From assembly GCA_033060915.1 (NCBI GenBank), contig CM065380.1, positions 43,695,501-43,759,500 of the forward strand: a DNA stretch of 64,000 nucleotides. Direction: 5' to 3'. The DNA is from Euryodendron excelsum. Taxonomy: Eukaryota > Streptophyta > Magnoliopsida > Ericales > Pentaphylacaceae. The notes under the pieces are model-generated. The model was not told the DNA's origin. It did not search any database and saw only the letters and a program-made list of their open reading frames with translations. Numbering within the stretch: position 1 is the first letter of the stretch; the number at the start of each line of letters is the position of its first letter. Position numbers and translations under genes: made by a program. This document shows, one piece after another, positions 33,140-46,239 of this stretch.

Positions 33140-34440
33140 CTTCTTACCCCGGTTGTTGTTGTCTTCTCATCGAGGCTTCTTGGTATCTCTTCTATTCATC
33201 TTTTCAACAATAATGCCAACCTTTTCCAAGATTGGTTGGGGTACATCTTCTTCTAATTGGGCGTATCGCTCGATTCTTGACATTAACTCCCGTATGGTGA
33301 GGGCCGGTTTCTTTATTAAGGATTGCTGCAAACGGTGTTGCTTAGGCAAACCAATCTTGAGTTGGGTTATAGCCAACTGCTCACTGGACTTGTCAATTTC
33401 GTTGTAGGCATCCTAATAACGCCTTATGTATGCCCGTAATCCTTCTCCCTTGCCCTTCCGTAATGTAAGTAGGAAATCGACCTCCTTAGGCTACATACTG
33501 TTGGCTATGAAGTAAGCAGAAAAGAGCTCCACAAGTTGCCTCCAGTTTGACACCAACCTGGGTGGCAACCTGTTGAACCATCGTAGGGCCACTCCCCCAA
33601 GCTAGAAGGGAAAATTTGGCACATCAAGACTGGTCTCTACTCCATAGTGCCATCATTTACTTATAGTGCCGAACATGATTGATCATATCAACTTTTCCAT
33701 CATAGGGAGTGAACTTTGATGGTGTGAACTTTCATAGAGGTTGGCGGGACTCAATCTCCTCTGTGAATGGTGTGGATGTAATCTAGTCTAGGGCCTTTTT
33801 AATCATTTCCTGGGTAGTGTGGTCTTTAGGGTGTTGCCTTTTGTCATCCAACTTTTCATTGAGCCACTTTTTCCTATCTTTCTGTTGCTGACCAACTTCT
33901 ACCCGATCCTTGTTTAGTGGCGTCTAGCTCCTCTTACGACACCGATCTTGTTATCTTTCGATGCAACGTACAATGCTAGAGGTGTAACTTGCTATCACTT
34001 GTGTTGCGGGCGTGTCTCTACTTCTAAAGTCTTTGCTCGTATTTTTTCCATGGCCTCGAGGATCCTCCTTTGCCGAGCCCATCTTTTCTAGAGATTGCTT
34101 TCCTCATAACCCGAACCTGAGAGGTGAGGTGGGCAATCTTTTTGTCGTGTCACTGAAGCTCCCACTCAGCAGAATGGAGCATATGGTCGCTGGGGACATA
34201 TCCACCGGAGGGCGAAGAGGCAAGGTCCTGATGGTGGCTTTTGCGGAGGTTTGGTTCCCTTATGTAGTTTGGGTCTCTCCATAACCCATCTCTTTCTTCC
34301 TGGTGGCTCTCAGTAGGGGATCGTATTTCTAACCTCTTCGTTCGACCACGATGGCGTTCCATCAGGGTAGATCAGCAATATGCCAAATTGGTATGGTCTT
34401 GGCTGGAGAAAGTCTCATTTTCTCGCTCAACGAGGTCTAC
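33140..34440 (-). pseudogene. gag: Element F: Gag region
   Basis: Right to left: an N-terminal charged part (RHRGRTKRLEIRSPTESHQE, 34362-34150). Then the Retrotrans_gag domain starts with FTPYDGKVDMINHVRHYK near 33720, followed by a KGEGLRAYIRRY-stop-DAYNEI segment (about 33440). The last part is SSEQLAITQLKIGLPKQHRL and LTIRELMSRIERYAQLEED (33376-33167). A zinc-knuckle region is not clear. Several stops and frame shifts split it. It matches Gag of RIRE2/Retand-type Tat elements in layout. Confidence 0.8.
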
Positions 34441-34484
34441 TCCTCTTCCCCTTTGGACGTTAGTACTCATGGTTATCTTGACCA

Positions 34485-34503
34485 TCCCATAGACAGCGTT
34501 AAT
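34485..34503 (-). other. Primer binding site of element F (decayed)
   Basis: On minus the 5' LTR end CTTACA is followed by ATTAACGCTGTCTATGGGA. It resembles TTGGCGCCGTCTGTGGGAA found in many Tat elements, with mainly C/T and G/A changes. Confidence 0.55.
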
Positions 34504-35131
34504 TGTAAGTGGGATTTTCGAGAAGGCCTGGCCGATCACTAGAAACCAATATCAAAAAACACCAACTCATTGCAAAAGGACAGAGAAGTTAGAATGGGTT
34601 GACCCTCTTTGGGCTGATTATACTCTGACGATTAAGTTAGCAATCTTAATTGAGAATCAAATGAATGCAGACAGTGTATACGTGAAATTAATTGTCCATA
34701 CCTTGCTTCTTGGGGCTTCAGTATTTATAGTGTAATCGATGGAATGTTAACCCTTGTGTTTACCTTAGGGTCATCATGACCTATCTTATAGACCACATTA
34801 TTCGTCTCTGACTGATCAGACATGGGTCCAGGTTTATCGCCATGCTAGAATCCGGTTGATCGGACGTGAGAGTGGACGTTGCATGGCGAGTCGCTACCGC
34901 ATTAAATGCGGGTCATCTCTATATTAAATGCTAAGATTAAAGCATTAAATGCTCTGATTATACCCGTGGGTTGGGCTCGCTATGTTTGGCTTAGGCCGAA
35001 GGTCAGCATAGCTCGATAATGCAGACTTGGCTGCATTGTTAACCTTTTGGGCTGACCCGTAGCTCAACTTTATTTAATTAATTTTTATTGGGCTTGACTG
35101 GGTGGACTAGGCTGAAATTCTTTGACCCACA
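34504..35131 (-). mobile_element. Element F right LTR (5' LTR), 628 bp
   Basis: TGTAAGTGGGATTTTCG to CTTTGACCCACA, matching 26673-27278. A minus-strand TATAAATA lies at 34722-34729. It is followed by the TSD copy GTAAC (35132-35136). Confidence 0.92.
34722..34729 (-). promoter_or_regulatory. TATA box of element F
   Basis: TATAAATA on minus in CACTATAAATACTGAAGC. The 3' LTR copy near 26891 has decayed. Confidence 0.6.
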
Positions 35132-35136
35132 GTAAC

Positions 35137-35270
35137 CAACTTGACTGGCTTCGTCCAGCAATAGACAAGTATGCCAAACAAAGAGGTTAACTATAAAATA
35201 ATAATAATAATAAAAAGAAGTAAATATACATAAATATACAAGTTAACAATGGAACGAAGTAATAAATGTG
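35137..35270 (-). mobile_element. Leader of element H between insertions F and C/D
   Basis: A short island that continues the GGTAACCAAC repeat of H, with (AAT)n near 35200. It ends at ATGTG (35266-35270), the left TSD of the C/D insertion. Confidence 0.75.
35266..35270. repeat. TSD of composite C/D, left copy (ATGTG)
   Basis: Paired with GTGTG at 57526-57530, one A/G mismatch. It brackets C plus D as a single insertion. Confidence 0.65.
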
Positions 35271-38200
35271 CGTCGCGCTCAGATTTTTCGCCCTCGAGGA
35301 ATACACACACAAGTGGGAAAAACACTGTACTCTCTCGTTAGAACTCATCCTCCTAGAAGAATGAGTGCGACTAGGTTTGAATAAAGGGCTTTTAGAAAAA
35401 GATTTAGAGTCGCCACCTAACTTGATTAAGGTGAGTTAGGTCGCCTAAAAACTAAGAATAATCCGAAGACTACACTTAGGGTTTTTGGAAAAGGTTTTTG
35501 AAAATATCTCCTCAAGAGAGGGTTTTGTAGGAAAAACAGGTTGTTTGGCAACCTTTGAAAAACATTTAGCCCTTTCTGAAAAATAACTTCGTTTTTGGTC
35601 TTTGAAATCAGTGATCCTAGGCTCGGAGGTTGGTTACGTGTAGGGAAGACGCACTAAGCCATCACCCTACCCCGCCCTTTCGGTACCTACATTTTAATCT
35701 ACCCTTGATTCACCTATGAGAGTCTCCAACTAACTACTGTTCAATCCTATTCATTTTGAAAAATAATGTTTGAAAAGAAACTAATTTGATGCATGATATG
35801 CAAGTGCAAGATAAGAGAGTTGATTTAAAAAATAGATTTGAAAAGAGATTTGAAAAGAAGAATTTGATTTGATTTTAGAAGAGATTTGAAAAGATAGAAT
35901 TGGAATTGGAAAGTTTTAGAAATTGGAAATAGATATTTGAAAATAGATTTTTGAAATTGGAAACTTTAAATAGATATGGAATTGGAGATTGAAGAAGATT
36001 GTAGAATTTGAGATTTGAAAAATGTGGAGGAATTTGAAATTTGAAAGAAGTAGTGACCGCACCCATGAGGGTTGCCTACGTATCCTTTTGGACGAATCAG
36101 GTCAGTCGTAGTTCGGACAAGAGTCCGATTGAAACTAGAAGAGTTGATTTGGAAAAAAGATTGAATTGGAAATTGGATTGAAAGATTGAGAGATTGAACT
36201 TTGATTGGAAAATTTGAAAAGACTTGACTTTGGAAAACTTGGTTTTAGGAAACCTAGACTTAGAAACTTAGAAAAGGAGGATTGGACTTGACTTGACAAG
36301 ATTTTCGAAAAGAATTGACTCAAATGTTAGACTTAGAAGATTTGGAAAGATTGGATTTAGAAAATTAATGTTCGAATTAGGAAAGGTTCAAATTAGGAAA
36401 GTGTCATTTTAGAAAAGTTTCGTTTAGGAAAGTTTTGAATTAGGAAAAGTTCAAATTAAAAAAGTTTTATTTTGAGAAAGGTTTTGAAATAGAAAAGGTT
36501 TTGAAAATAAAGAAGTTTTGAAAATAAGAAAGTTTTAAGTTTAGAAAGTTTTAGATTTGGAAAGATTTGAAGTTTTAAGAAATTTTAGAATTTAGAAAGT
36601 TTTAGATTTAGAAAATCTTAACTTAAGAAAGTTTTGAACTTTGAAAGATTTGAAATTTAAAGAGTTTAAGATTTAGAAAGTTTTAAAGTTTGAGTTTTAG
36701 AAAATCTTGAGATTAGGAAAGGTTTGAGTTTAGGAAAAGATTGGAAAGCATGGATTTGGAGAGTTAAGATTTGAAAAAGGGGTAGAATTAGGAAAGGGTT
36801 GAATTAAGAAAGATTTGAAAGTTGAGTTTTAAAATTTAGGAAAGATTTTTATGTTCAAGTTTTGGAAACTTAAGATTTAGGAAAGTGGAGGATTAGGAAG
36901 GATTTGAATTAGGAAAGATTTGGATTAGGGAAGGATAGGATTTTGTTTCTAAAAGGGAAGACTTGATTTTGTTTCTAAAAACGGAGGATAGGATCTAGTT
37001 TCCTAAACGGGAAGATTTGATTTGACAAGGATTTGGAAAGCGAAAGTTTTAGATACCCTAGATTTGGAAGGTTATAGTTTTGACATAGAAAATAGGTTTT
37101 TGAAAATATGTATAGTTTTGATATAGTTTTGGAAACCTAGGTTTTGAAGCAAGTTTGAAAACCATATTTTTGGAAAGAAAATTAGGGTTTCCTAATTATG
37201 GGTTCTAGGGCTTGACTTGGGCACCAAGAAAAAGGATTTTTTAAAAATTGTGTTTTTTGGAAACAAGTTTTTGGAAGGAAATCCTAGAGAGGAGTTTCTA
37301 GAGGGAAGATTTTGGAAAGAGAGTCTGTTAGAAAGATTTTTGGTAGGAGAGAGTTTTTAGGAAAGTGAATTTAGGGAGTGTTTTTAGAAAGTGAATTTTG
37401 AGGAGAAAGAGTTTTTGGAAAGAGATCCTAGTGAGGAATTTTTAGAAAGAGATTTAGGAAGAGGTTTTTCTACGAAGGAAACTTAGGGAACATTTTTGGA
37501 AAGCGGACCTTGAAGAGAACATTTTGGAAAGGAGTTTAAAAAGAAGTTTTAGAAATAGATTTTTGGAGGGGATTTTTGAAAACAACTTTAGAAAGGAGAG
37601 TTTTTAGAAAGCACGTTGAAAAAGAGGGTTTTTGAAAGAGAGACTTTTGAAAAGAGAGTTTTTAGAAGGTGTAAAAACATCTCACTTTTCTAAAGCAATT
37701 CTAACCATAAGAGGGCTAGAACCACTTTAGGAAAGCAGTTTTGAAAATATGGACCATACTGGTCACTTTGAATGTAACACTTTCCTAAAGCAACCCTAGC
37801 CATGGAAAGGCTAGAATCACCCTAGGATTGTGATTTTGAAAACACGTTTTGAAAAAGAGATTTTGATGCAATTTTGAAAACAAGTTGAATGCAAGTTTTG
37901 AAAACGATTTTTGGAAGATGCAAGATCATGATATGCACAATGCAAATTTGGGGTTGTGAACATACAAGGTTAAGGCTTCACCACATAATCAAGGGGGCCG
38001 AACCCACGTGGTCTTCGGTTAGCTTAAAGGAAAGCCCCCGACACGGTGACCCTCCAATAGTCTAATCCTACACATGGACTGGGAGTCCCATTATTTCAAG
38101 CATACAAGAAAGGGGGAAAAGAGATGGGGGATTAAAATAGAGAAAACCTAAGTGGCTTAGGAGAGAGAAGAGAAAGGGGGAAGTGTGAAAATTTAAATAG

Positions 38201-39939
38201 AAAGCCTACCTTGTGTCTTGTTTATTTTGTGCGGCTTGCTTGTCTTCAGTCTTCGTCTTGATCTTTGTCTTCAATCTTCAAGAGTTGCCTTAAATCTTCA
38301 AACTTCAGATTACAACTCTTCAAGTCTTCAAAGGAGGGTTGGAGGCTAGTGTATAAGTGTATGGGGGTGTGTATGAGTGTATAGAATGCTAGGGTTTAGT
38401 GTATGGTGGCTAGGGTTTGGAAAACCTAGGGAAGCTAGGGTTTAGGAAGTGTTCGAGCTCTGTATATCGAATATTGGTGTTTTTAGACTGAGTTTGCGGA
38501 CTCATTTCACGCTGAAAGAGGCTCTGTATTTATAGAGAGAGGAATGCATTGGCGCTTGTTGTAGTGGCTCCAGGCCAAACATTACATTGGAGCCACTAGG
38601 AGTGGCGCCAGGTCATTGTTTGGCTTGGCGCCACTACTAGTGGCGCCAGCTATTTAGGAAATGTTTAAGGTAGGCAAGCAACGAATCTTTGACTAGATTT
38701 GGGCGCTTGTACTAGTGACTACCATGTAATTTTTAGCCTGGCTTCACTAGGAGTGACTTCGGAAAGTCTGGGAATGATTTGAAGAGGCCGGGAATGACCC
38801 GGAGAGCCGGAAAGGGCAGGAACACTTAAGATAGTGTCCCGGAGGTTTTTGACTTGAGAAATGAGGATAGTATGTGTTGGAAGGGTTAACCGGGCCTTTA
38901 GGGGCAAAATGGTCAATCGGATCGGAAAACTGTCGGGACGGACTGGGACTATCTCAGAAGAAGACTCGAGATTTGGAAACATTATTCAGCATGTTTCCAA
39001 AGGTTTCCGGTTTGATTCCCAGAGCTGGTGTGGTCAAAAAAGGTGACCGGCCCACTAGGGGCAAAATAGTCATTTCATACTGGGTTTACCGGAACTGACT
39101 CGGAATGATCCGAAAGGATAAAGAAAGGTTGTGAAAACTATAAAAAGCATGCTCAGGAGGTTACCAGTTTGATACCTAGAGCCGGTGTGGTTAGAAAAGG
39201 AGACCGGCCCACTAGGGGCAAAACGGTCATTTTGTATCGGATTTGCCGGAACTGACTCGGAATGATCCGGGAAGGTAGAGGAAGGTCGGGAAGACTATAA
39301 GAAATCTTCTCGAGAGGTTACCGGTTTGATAACCAGAGCCGGTATGGTTCTCGGGGCATTTTGATGCCTAGGGGCAGAATGGTCATCTTGATCGGAAAGT
39401 CTCGGAAAAGGCCCAAGGGGCAGTTTGGTCATTTTTCACCGAAGTGGGCTAGCAGGCACTGGTGTTGACCTGGGTTTTGAGTGTTTCCGTCACTCTAACG
39501 GCGGTTGTCATGACACAGGGGTTTGTTGGCAATTCCCTATATCGACCTGTTTACGAGTATTTCCGCTACTTTGACGGTTGTGATGTTTGCGAGTATTTTT
39601 GCTACTCTAACAGTTGACGATCATTCCCGAGAATGCCTGATCTTGGGAAGTTGCTAAAGGGGACTTAGTGCCTGAGAAGTTAATTTTCTCAGAAGGCGTG
39701 CCTAAATGGACATTTCTGCATTGGCGGGCTAGCAGGCGCCAAAGGTAGACCGTTCTACCATCTAGGGGACTTGGGGTCTCGTCCCGGTTGACAGGTTTAA
39801 AGGGACTTACCATTTCGAAGAGATTTTCTTTGAAAAACGTGTCGGATCGTCTCGAGGAATAAACTGTCTCGAGAGAGGAAATAGAATTGGAAAAGGGGTC
39901 TTATCATCTTCGGAAAGACGTGCCCGATTTGGAACTGTC
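35271..39939 (-). mobile_element. Truncated LTR C of the A-E family
   Basis: Begins CGTCGCGCTCAG (TG changed to CG) and follows the LTR layout: hairpin block (36076-36111), ~20-bp array (about 36350-36950), TATA on minus (38527-38534), GGCGCC palindromes (about 38580-38660), U3 repeats (about 38740-39390), minisatellite (39476-39625). It stops at GATTTGGAACTGTC, inside the 81-bp-type repeat, where LTR D1 begins. The last several hundred bases and the GTGCTTACA end are missing. It is more diverged than D1 or D2 and contains a private insert at about 39510-39830. Confidence 0.88.
38527..38534 (-). promoter_or_regulatory. TATA box of LTR C
   Basis: TATAAATA on minus at the family position. Confidence 0.6.
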
Positions 39940-42900
39940 TGTTGCGCCCAGATTTTTCGTGCCCGAGGAATACTCACCCAAGCGGAAAAAATGTTGTACT
40001 CTCTCGTTAGAACTCACCCTCCTAGAAGAATGAGTGCGACTAGGTTTGAATTGAAAACAGGTTTGAATAAAGGGCTTTTGAAAAAGATTCGGAGTCGCCA
40101 CCTAACTTAATTAAGGTGAGTTAGGTCACCTAAAAACTAAGAGTAATCCAAAGATTACACTTAGGGTTTTGGAAAATGATTTGAAAATATCTCCTCGAGA
40201 GAGGGTTTTTAAGAAAACAGGTTGTTTGGCAACCTTTGGAAAATATTTAGCCCTTTCTAGAAAAAATAACTCTGTTTGGTCTTTAAAATCAGTGATCCTA
40301 GGTTCGGAGGTTGGTTATGTGTAGGGAAGACGCACTAAGCTATCACCCTACCCCGCCTTTTTGGTACCTACATGTCAATCTATCCTAGATTCACCTATGG
40401 GAGTCTTTAACTAACTAATGGTTCAACCCTATTCACTTTGAAAAACAATGTTTGAAAACTAATTTAGCATGATGCATGATATGCAAGTGCAAGATGAGAG
40501 AATTGGAAAATAGAAATTGATTTGAAAAGAAATTAATTTGATTTGAAAATAGATTTGAAGAAATAGAATTGAAATTGAAAAGTTTGAAAATTGAAAGTAG
40601 AAGTTTGAAAATAGAAATTTTGGAATTTTGAGATTAGAAAAGATTTTGGAAACCGCACCCATGAGGGTGGAATTGAAAGTTTGAAAAGTATTGTGACCGC
40701 ACCTATGGAGGTTGCCTACGTATCTCTTTGGGGGAATTAGGTCAGCCGTAGTTCGGACCGGAGTCCGATTGAAAATAGAAGAGTGGATTGAAGAAGGAAC
40801 TTGAATTGGACATTGAATTTGATTTGAAATTAGAAAAGGAGATTTGAAATTGGAATTTTGGAAAAGATTGGACTTTGATTTGAAAAGATGGATTTTGGAA
40901 GGACTTGGTTGTGGAAAGATGGAGGTTTAGGAAACCTAGACTTAAGAAAGATGAGACTTAGGAAAGACTTGAGACTAAGAAAGATTGGATTGGAATGTTG
41001 GATTTGGAAGATTTGGAAAGGTTTGGAAACTTGGAATTTAGGAAAAATTTAGGTTAGGAAAGTTTCGAATTAGGAAAGTGTCATTTTTGGAAAGTTTTGA
41101 AATTAGGAAAGTTGTAGGTTTAGGAAAGTTTTGAAATTAGAAAAGTTTCATTTTTGGAAAGTTTTGGAGTTAGGAAAGTTTTGAATTAAGAAAGTTTTGA
41201 ATTAAGAAAATTTCGAATTTAGAAATGTTTGAAAAAGGGAAGTTTTGATTTTGGAAAGTTTTGAAAACAAGGAAGTTTTGAAAATAAGAAAGTTTTGTTT
41301 TGGGAAAGGTTTGAAAAAGGAAAGTTTTCAATTTAGGAAATGTTTGAATTAAGAAAGCTTTAAGTTTAGAAAAGTCTTAGATTTAGAAAATTTTTGAAGT
41401 TTTGGAAAGTTTAGAAGTTTAGAAAGATTTGAGAAAGTTTCAAATTTAGAAAGTTTTGATTTAGAAAGTTTTAGAGTTTTGGAAAATCTTGAGACTAGGA
41501 AAAGTTTGAGTTTGGAAAAAGTTTGAAAACTTGAATTTGGAAAGTTAAGATTTGGAAAGGGGGGTTGAATTAGGAGAAGGGTTAAATTAGGAAAGATTTG
41601 AAAGTTGAGTTTTAAAACTTAGGAAAGATTTTTATGTTCAAGTTTTGGAAACTTAAGATTTAGGAAAGTAGAAGTTTAGGAAGGATTTGAGTTAGGAAAT
41701 ATTTGGATTTGGAAGGGATTGGATTTGGTTTCTAAAAGAAAAGATTTGATTTTGTTTCCAAAAACGGAGGACGGGATATAGTTTCCTAAACGGGAGATTT
41801 GATTTGGTTTCCTAAAGGGAAGATAGGATTTGGAAAAGGAGATTCTAGAAACCCTAGATTTGAAAAATTGTAGTTTTGACGTAGAAAATAGGTTTTGGAA
41901 ACATGTATAGTTTTGATGTGAAAACAAGAGGTTTTGGAAACCTATGTTTGGGGCAAAGTTTGAAAATCATGTTTTTGGAAAGAAAATTTAGGGTTTTCTA
42001 ATTGTGGGTTCTAGGGCTTGACTTGGGCTTCTTAAGGAAAGAGTTTTTGGAAAGTGCATTTTTGGAAACGAAGGTTTTCTAAAAGGGAATCCTAGGGAGG
42101 AGTTTTTGGAAAGTGAATTTGGAGAGGGAGTTTTTGGAAAAAGATTTTAGGAAAGAGGGAGTTTTGGAAAGTGTGTTTTTAGAAATGTGTTTTTTTGGAA
42201 AGAAGATCCTAGAGGAGAGTTCCTAGAAGATAAATTTTGGGAAGAGAGTTTTTAGAAAGATTTTTGGAGAGAGTTCTTAGGAAGGTGAATCTAGGGAGTG
42301 TTTTTTTTTAGAGGGTGAATTTTGAGGAAAAGATTTTGGAGAGAGAATTTTGAAAAAGAGAGTTTTGAAAAATAGGTTTTGGAAGGGAGTTTTTGAAAAC
42401 GATTTTGAAAAGGAGTGTTTTAGGAAAATATGTTGAAAAAGAGATTTTTAGGAAGAGATTTTTGAAGAGAGAGAGTTTTTAGAAAGATTAAAAACATCTC
42501 ACTTTCCTAAAGCAATTTCAGCCATAAGAGGACTAGAACCACTTTAAGAAAATGGTTTTGAAAACAAGGTTTGAAAATATAGACCAAAAGGTCACTTTTA
42601 ATATAACACTTTCCTAAAGCAACCCGAGCCATGGAAAGGCTAGAATCACCCTAGGATTGTGATTTTGAAAACATGTTTTTGAAAAAGAGCTTTTGATGCA
42701 ATTTTGAAAACAAGTTTGAAAACGACTTTTGAAAACAACTTTTTGAAAACGAATTTTGGAAGATGCAAGATTATGATATGCACAATGCAATTTGGGGTCG
42801 TGAACATGCAAGGCTAAGGCTTCACCACATAATCAAGGGGGCCGGACCCACGTGGTCTTTGGTTAGACTAGAAGAAAGCCCCCGACACGGTGACTCTCCA

Positions 42901-43356
42901 ATAGTCCAATCCTACACATGGACTGGAAATCCCCTTGTTTCAAGCATGCAAAGAAAGGGGGGGAAAGAGATGGAGGATTAAAATAGAGAAAACCCAAGTG
43001 GGTTGGAGAGAGAAGAGAGGGGGGAAGTACGAAAAATTAAAGAGGGAGCCTACCTTGTATCTTGTTTATTTTGCGCGCCGTGCAGTCTTCAGTCTTGATC
43101 TTCGTCTTTCGTCTTTAAGAGTTATCTTCAAGCTTCGGGTTGCAGCTCTTCCAGTCTTCGAAGGGTGGTTGAAGGCTAGTGTATGAGTGTATGGGGGAGT
43201 GTATGAGTGTATAGGAGGCTAGGGTTTGTGTATAGTGGCTAGGGTTTGGGAAAACCTAAGGAGGCTAGGGTTTTGGAGATGCTCGAGCTCTGTATATCGA
43301 AATATGAGATTCTTAGGTTAAGTTTGCAGACCCTTTTCATGTTGAACGAGGCTCTG

Positions 43357-43364
43357 TATTTATA
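43357..43364 (-). promoter_or_regulatory. TATA box of LTR D1
   Basis: TATAAATA on minus, about 1.87 kb from the outer LTR end. Confidence 0.7.
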
Positions 43365-43559
43365 GAGGGAGGACAAGCCTGGCGCCTGTTGTAGTGGCGC
43401 CAGGGCAAAATTTATACTAGCGCCAGTAGGAGTGGCGCTAGGCCATTTTTTGGCTTGGCGCCAGCCATTTAGGAAACAATTAAGGTCGGCAAGCAACGTA
43501 TCTTTGACTAGATTTGGGCGCCTATACTAGTGACTACCGTGTAAACTTTAGCCTAGCTT

Positions 43560-44200
43560 CACTAGGAGTGACTCCGGAAAGTCCGGGAATGATTTGAAGG
43601 AGTTGGGAATGACCCGGAAGGCCGGAAAGGAGCAGGAACACTCAAAATAGTGTCCTGGAGGTATTTGACTTGAAAAATGAAGATAAGGTGAGTCGGAAAG
43701 GTTGACCGAGCCTTTAGGGGCAAAACGGTCAATCGGACTAGGAAACTGTCGGGGCGAACCCGGATTGTCCCGAAAAAAGACTTGGGATCTGGAAACATTA
43801 TTTAGAATGTTCCCAGAGGTTGCCAGTTTGATTCCCAGGGCCGGCGTGGTCGGAAATGGAAACCGGCCCACCAGGGGCAAAACGGTCATTTTGTACCGGG
43901 TTTGCCGGAACTGACTCGGAATGGTCCGGAAAGGTAAAGGAAGGTCGAGAACACTATAAAAATTATTCTCGAGACATTACCGGTTTGATACCCAGAGCCG
44001 GTGTGGTCGAAGAAGGAGATCGGCCCTCCAAGGGCAAAATGGTCATTTTTCACCGGGTTGGCCGGAACTAACTCGGAATGGTCCGGAAAGGTAAAGGGAG
44101 GTTGAGAACACTATAAAAAGTATTCTCAGGACATTACCGCTTTGATACCCAGAGCCGGTGTGGTTCCCGGGGCGTTCGGATGCCTAGGGGCAAAATGGTC
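43560..44200 (-). repeat. U3 tandem array, 157-bp units (D1)
   Basis: CCGGTTTGATACCCAGAGCC-type starts at 43823, 43980 and 44137 give a period of exactly 157. Each unit carries a GACCG...CGGTC-like pair around AGGGGCAAAA. Confidence 0.8.
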
Positions 44201-44487
44201 ATCTTGACCGAAAAGTCTCGAAAAAGGTCTTAAGGGTAGTATGGTCATTTTTCACCGAAGTGAGCTAACAAACATGGGTATTGACCTAGGTTTTGAGTGT
44301 TTCCGCCACTCTAACAGTGTGAGTATTTCCGCTACTCTAACGGCTCTGTGAGTATTTCCGCTACTCTAACGGTTGAGTATTTCCGCTTATTTCTGCTACT
44401 CTAACGGCTCTGTGAGTATTTCCGCTACTCTAACGGTTGAGTATTTTCGCTACTCTAACGGTTCTGTGAGTATTTCCGCTACTCGGA

Positions 44488-44892
44488 CCGTCTCGAGGAA
44501 TAAACTGTCTCGAGAGAGGGATTGGAAAGGGGTCTTACCATCTTCGAAGAGACGTGCCTGGATTGGAACCGTCTCGAGGAATAAACTGTCTCGAGAGAGG
44601 GATTGGAAAGGGGTCTTACCATCTTCGAAGAGACGTGCCTGGATTGGAACTGTCTCGAGGAATAAACTGTCTCGAGAGAGGGATTGGAAAGGGGTCTTAC
44701 CGACTCCGAAGAGACGTGCTTGGATTGGAACCGTCTCGAGGAATAAACTGTCTCGAGAGAGGGATTGGAAAGGGGTCTTACCAACTCCGAAGAGACGTGC
44801 CTGGATTGGAACCGTCTCGAGGAATAAACTGTCTCGAGAGAGGGATTGGAAAGGGGTCTTACCAACTCCGAAGAGACCTGCTTGGGTTTTGA
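44488..44892 (-). repeat. 81-bp tandem array, five units (D1)
   Basis: Unit starts at 44488, 44569, 44650, 44731 and 44812, spacing exactly 81. The period is a multiple of three, so long open frames of 112-181 codons appear on both strands. They are repeat artefacts, not genes. Confidence 0.93.
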
Positions 44893-45235
44893 GTGTTTCC
44901 GCCACTCTAACGGTGTGAGTGTTTCCGCCACTCTGACGGTTTTGTGAGTGTTTCCGCCATTCTGACGGTTTTGTGAGTAGTTTTGCTACTCGGACCGTCT
45001 CGAGGAATAAACTGTCTCAAGAGAGGGATTGGAATTGGAATAAGAAAGGACAATGCCCCTAAGGGCATCTTGGTCATTTTGCCTCTATTTGGGCCTGACG
45101 GGCCCGCGAAGCGATGGAGAGACGGAATTTGGACTAGAGGATTGGTTTCGATTGGAATATGTCCATAATGACTTGAAAACAAGTCTGGACGGAGTGTAGA
45201 CTGCCGAGCGGTCAAAAATGGGGTGCTTACAGCTG

Positions 45236-45248
45236 CCCCTCTTTTTCT
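45236..45248 (-). other. Polypurine tract of element D
   Basis: AGAAAAAGAGGGG on minus, then GCAGC and the LTR start TGTAAGCACC; the same tract as in B. Confidence 0.8.
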
Positions 45249-46239
45249 GTCTTTACTTGTCAAAGACAGAAAACGATAAGAGTAAGAGTCCCATGTTGAC
45301 CGCGAGGCAGTTGGAGGGACGGACATTGGAAATCTTTCGACAACGGGGGTCGAAAACGGATAACGGGCCAAAAAGGCCTTCAAAAACTGGTTTTGGCGGA
45401 AAAAGGGCAGAGCTGCCTAGAATTTGGAGGGAATTCATTTTGACCTAGGACTTGAGTTTTGAAATCTTGTTGGATAGAAAACGTAGAAAGATTTTAAAAA
45501 ATAGCATTTTAGGAGACATTTTGGAGGTAAGAATTTAAGAACTCTTTCGGATTTGAAAATTTTTGAGATTGACAAGGATTTAGGATAGAAAACTTCGGAA
45601 CTTGATAGAAATTTTGGAAAGAAGAATTTTTTGAGTGAAACCTTGAAAATTTTTAAGGATTTATTTTGTCTAAGACTCTTTTGAAAGAAAAGTTTGGGGG
45701 GCTAGGATTTGGAAAAGGGATTTTCTTGAAGAACTAAATCAGAAAAACTTGGAGATGGATTGAAAAAATTTTAGACATGGTTTTGAAAATGATTTTTGGC
45801 CCTGATTTTCGAAATAGAATTTGATTTTAAGAAGTGATTTTGAAAAAGAACTTTTGGAAAACAGAATCAGAAAACCTTTTGAAAACTAACTTTGGAAAGG
45901 AAATTTTAGAAGAAAGAATTTTTGAAAAATTTTTGGAGGATAATAATAAGAAACCATTGGGAAACTGATTTTTGAAAAAGAACTTTTTGAAGAGAAAAAG
46001 TCAAGAAACTTTTCGAAAAATTTTTAAGGAACCTTTGATAGTTGATTTTAGAAAAGAAACTTCGAATGAAAAGTTTAAGAAACTTTTAGGTTCGTCTGAA
46101 TAGGATGTACATGGAAGTTGTGTCCTTCATTTTTATTTTATGTTTCACCTTTGGTTATTATCATTATTATTTCTTTGTTGCTTTTATTTCTTTATCTTTT
46201 GAACTGCATATATCGAATTCTAATACCTCTTACCTTGAC

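Larger units (their letters stand above)
39940..45231 (-). mobile_element. Element D left LTR (D1, 3' LTR), 5.29 kb
   Basis: TGTTGCGCCCAG to GGGGTGCTTACA. It is nearly identical to D2 over 39940-44300 (against 52171-56510). Landmarks are the hairpin block (40716-40751), ~20-bp array (41030-41720), TATA (43357-43364, minus), GGCGCC cluster (about 43380-43465), ~157-bp array (43560-44200; unit starts 43823, 43980, 44137), minisatellite (44297-44487) and the 81-bp array (44488-44892). The five bases before it (CTGTC, 39935-39939) are not repeated after D2. Confidence 0.95.

Noticed and set aside
44373..44931. Long ORFs (112-181 codons) on both strands
   Set aside because: They follow exactly the 81-bp tandem repeat; frames stay open because 81 is divisible by three. 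No domain or start context supports a gene.
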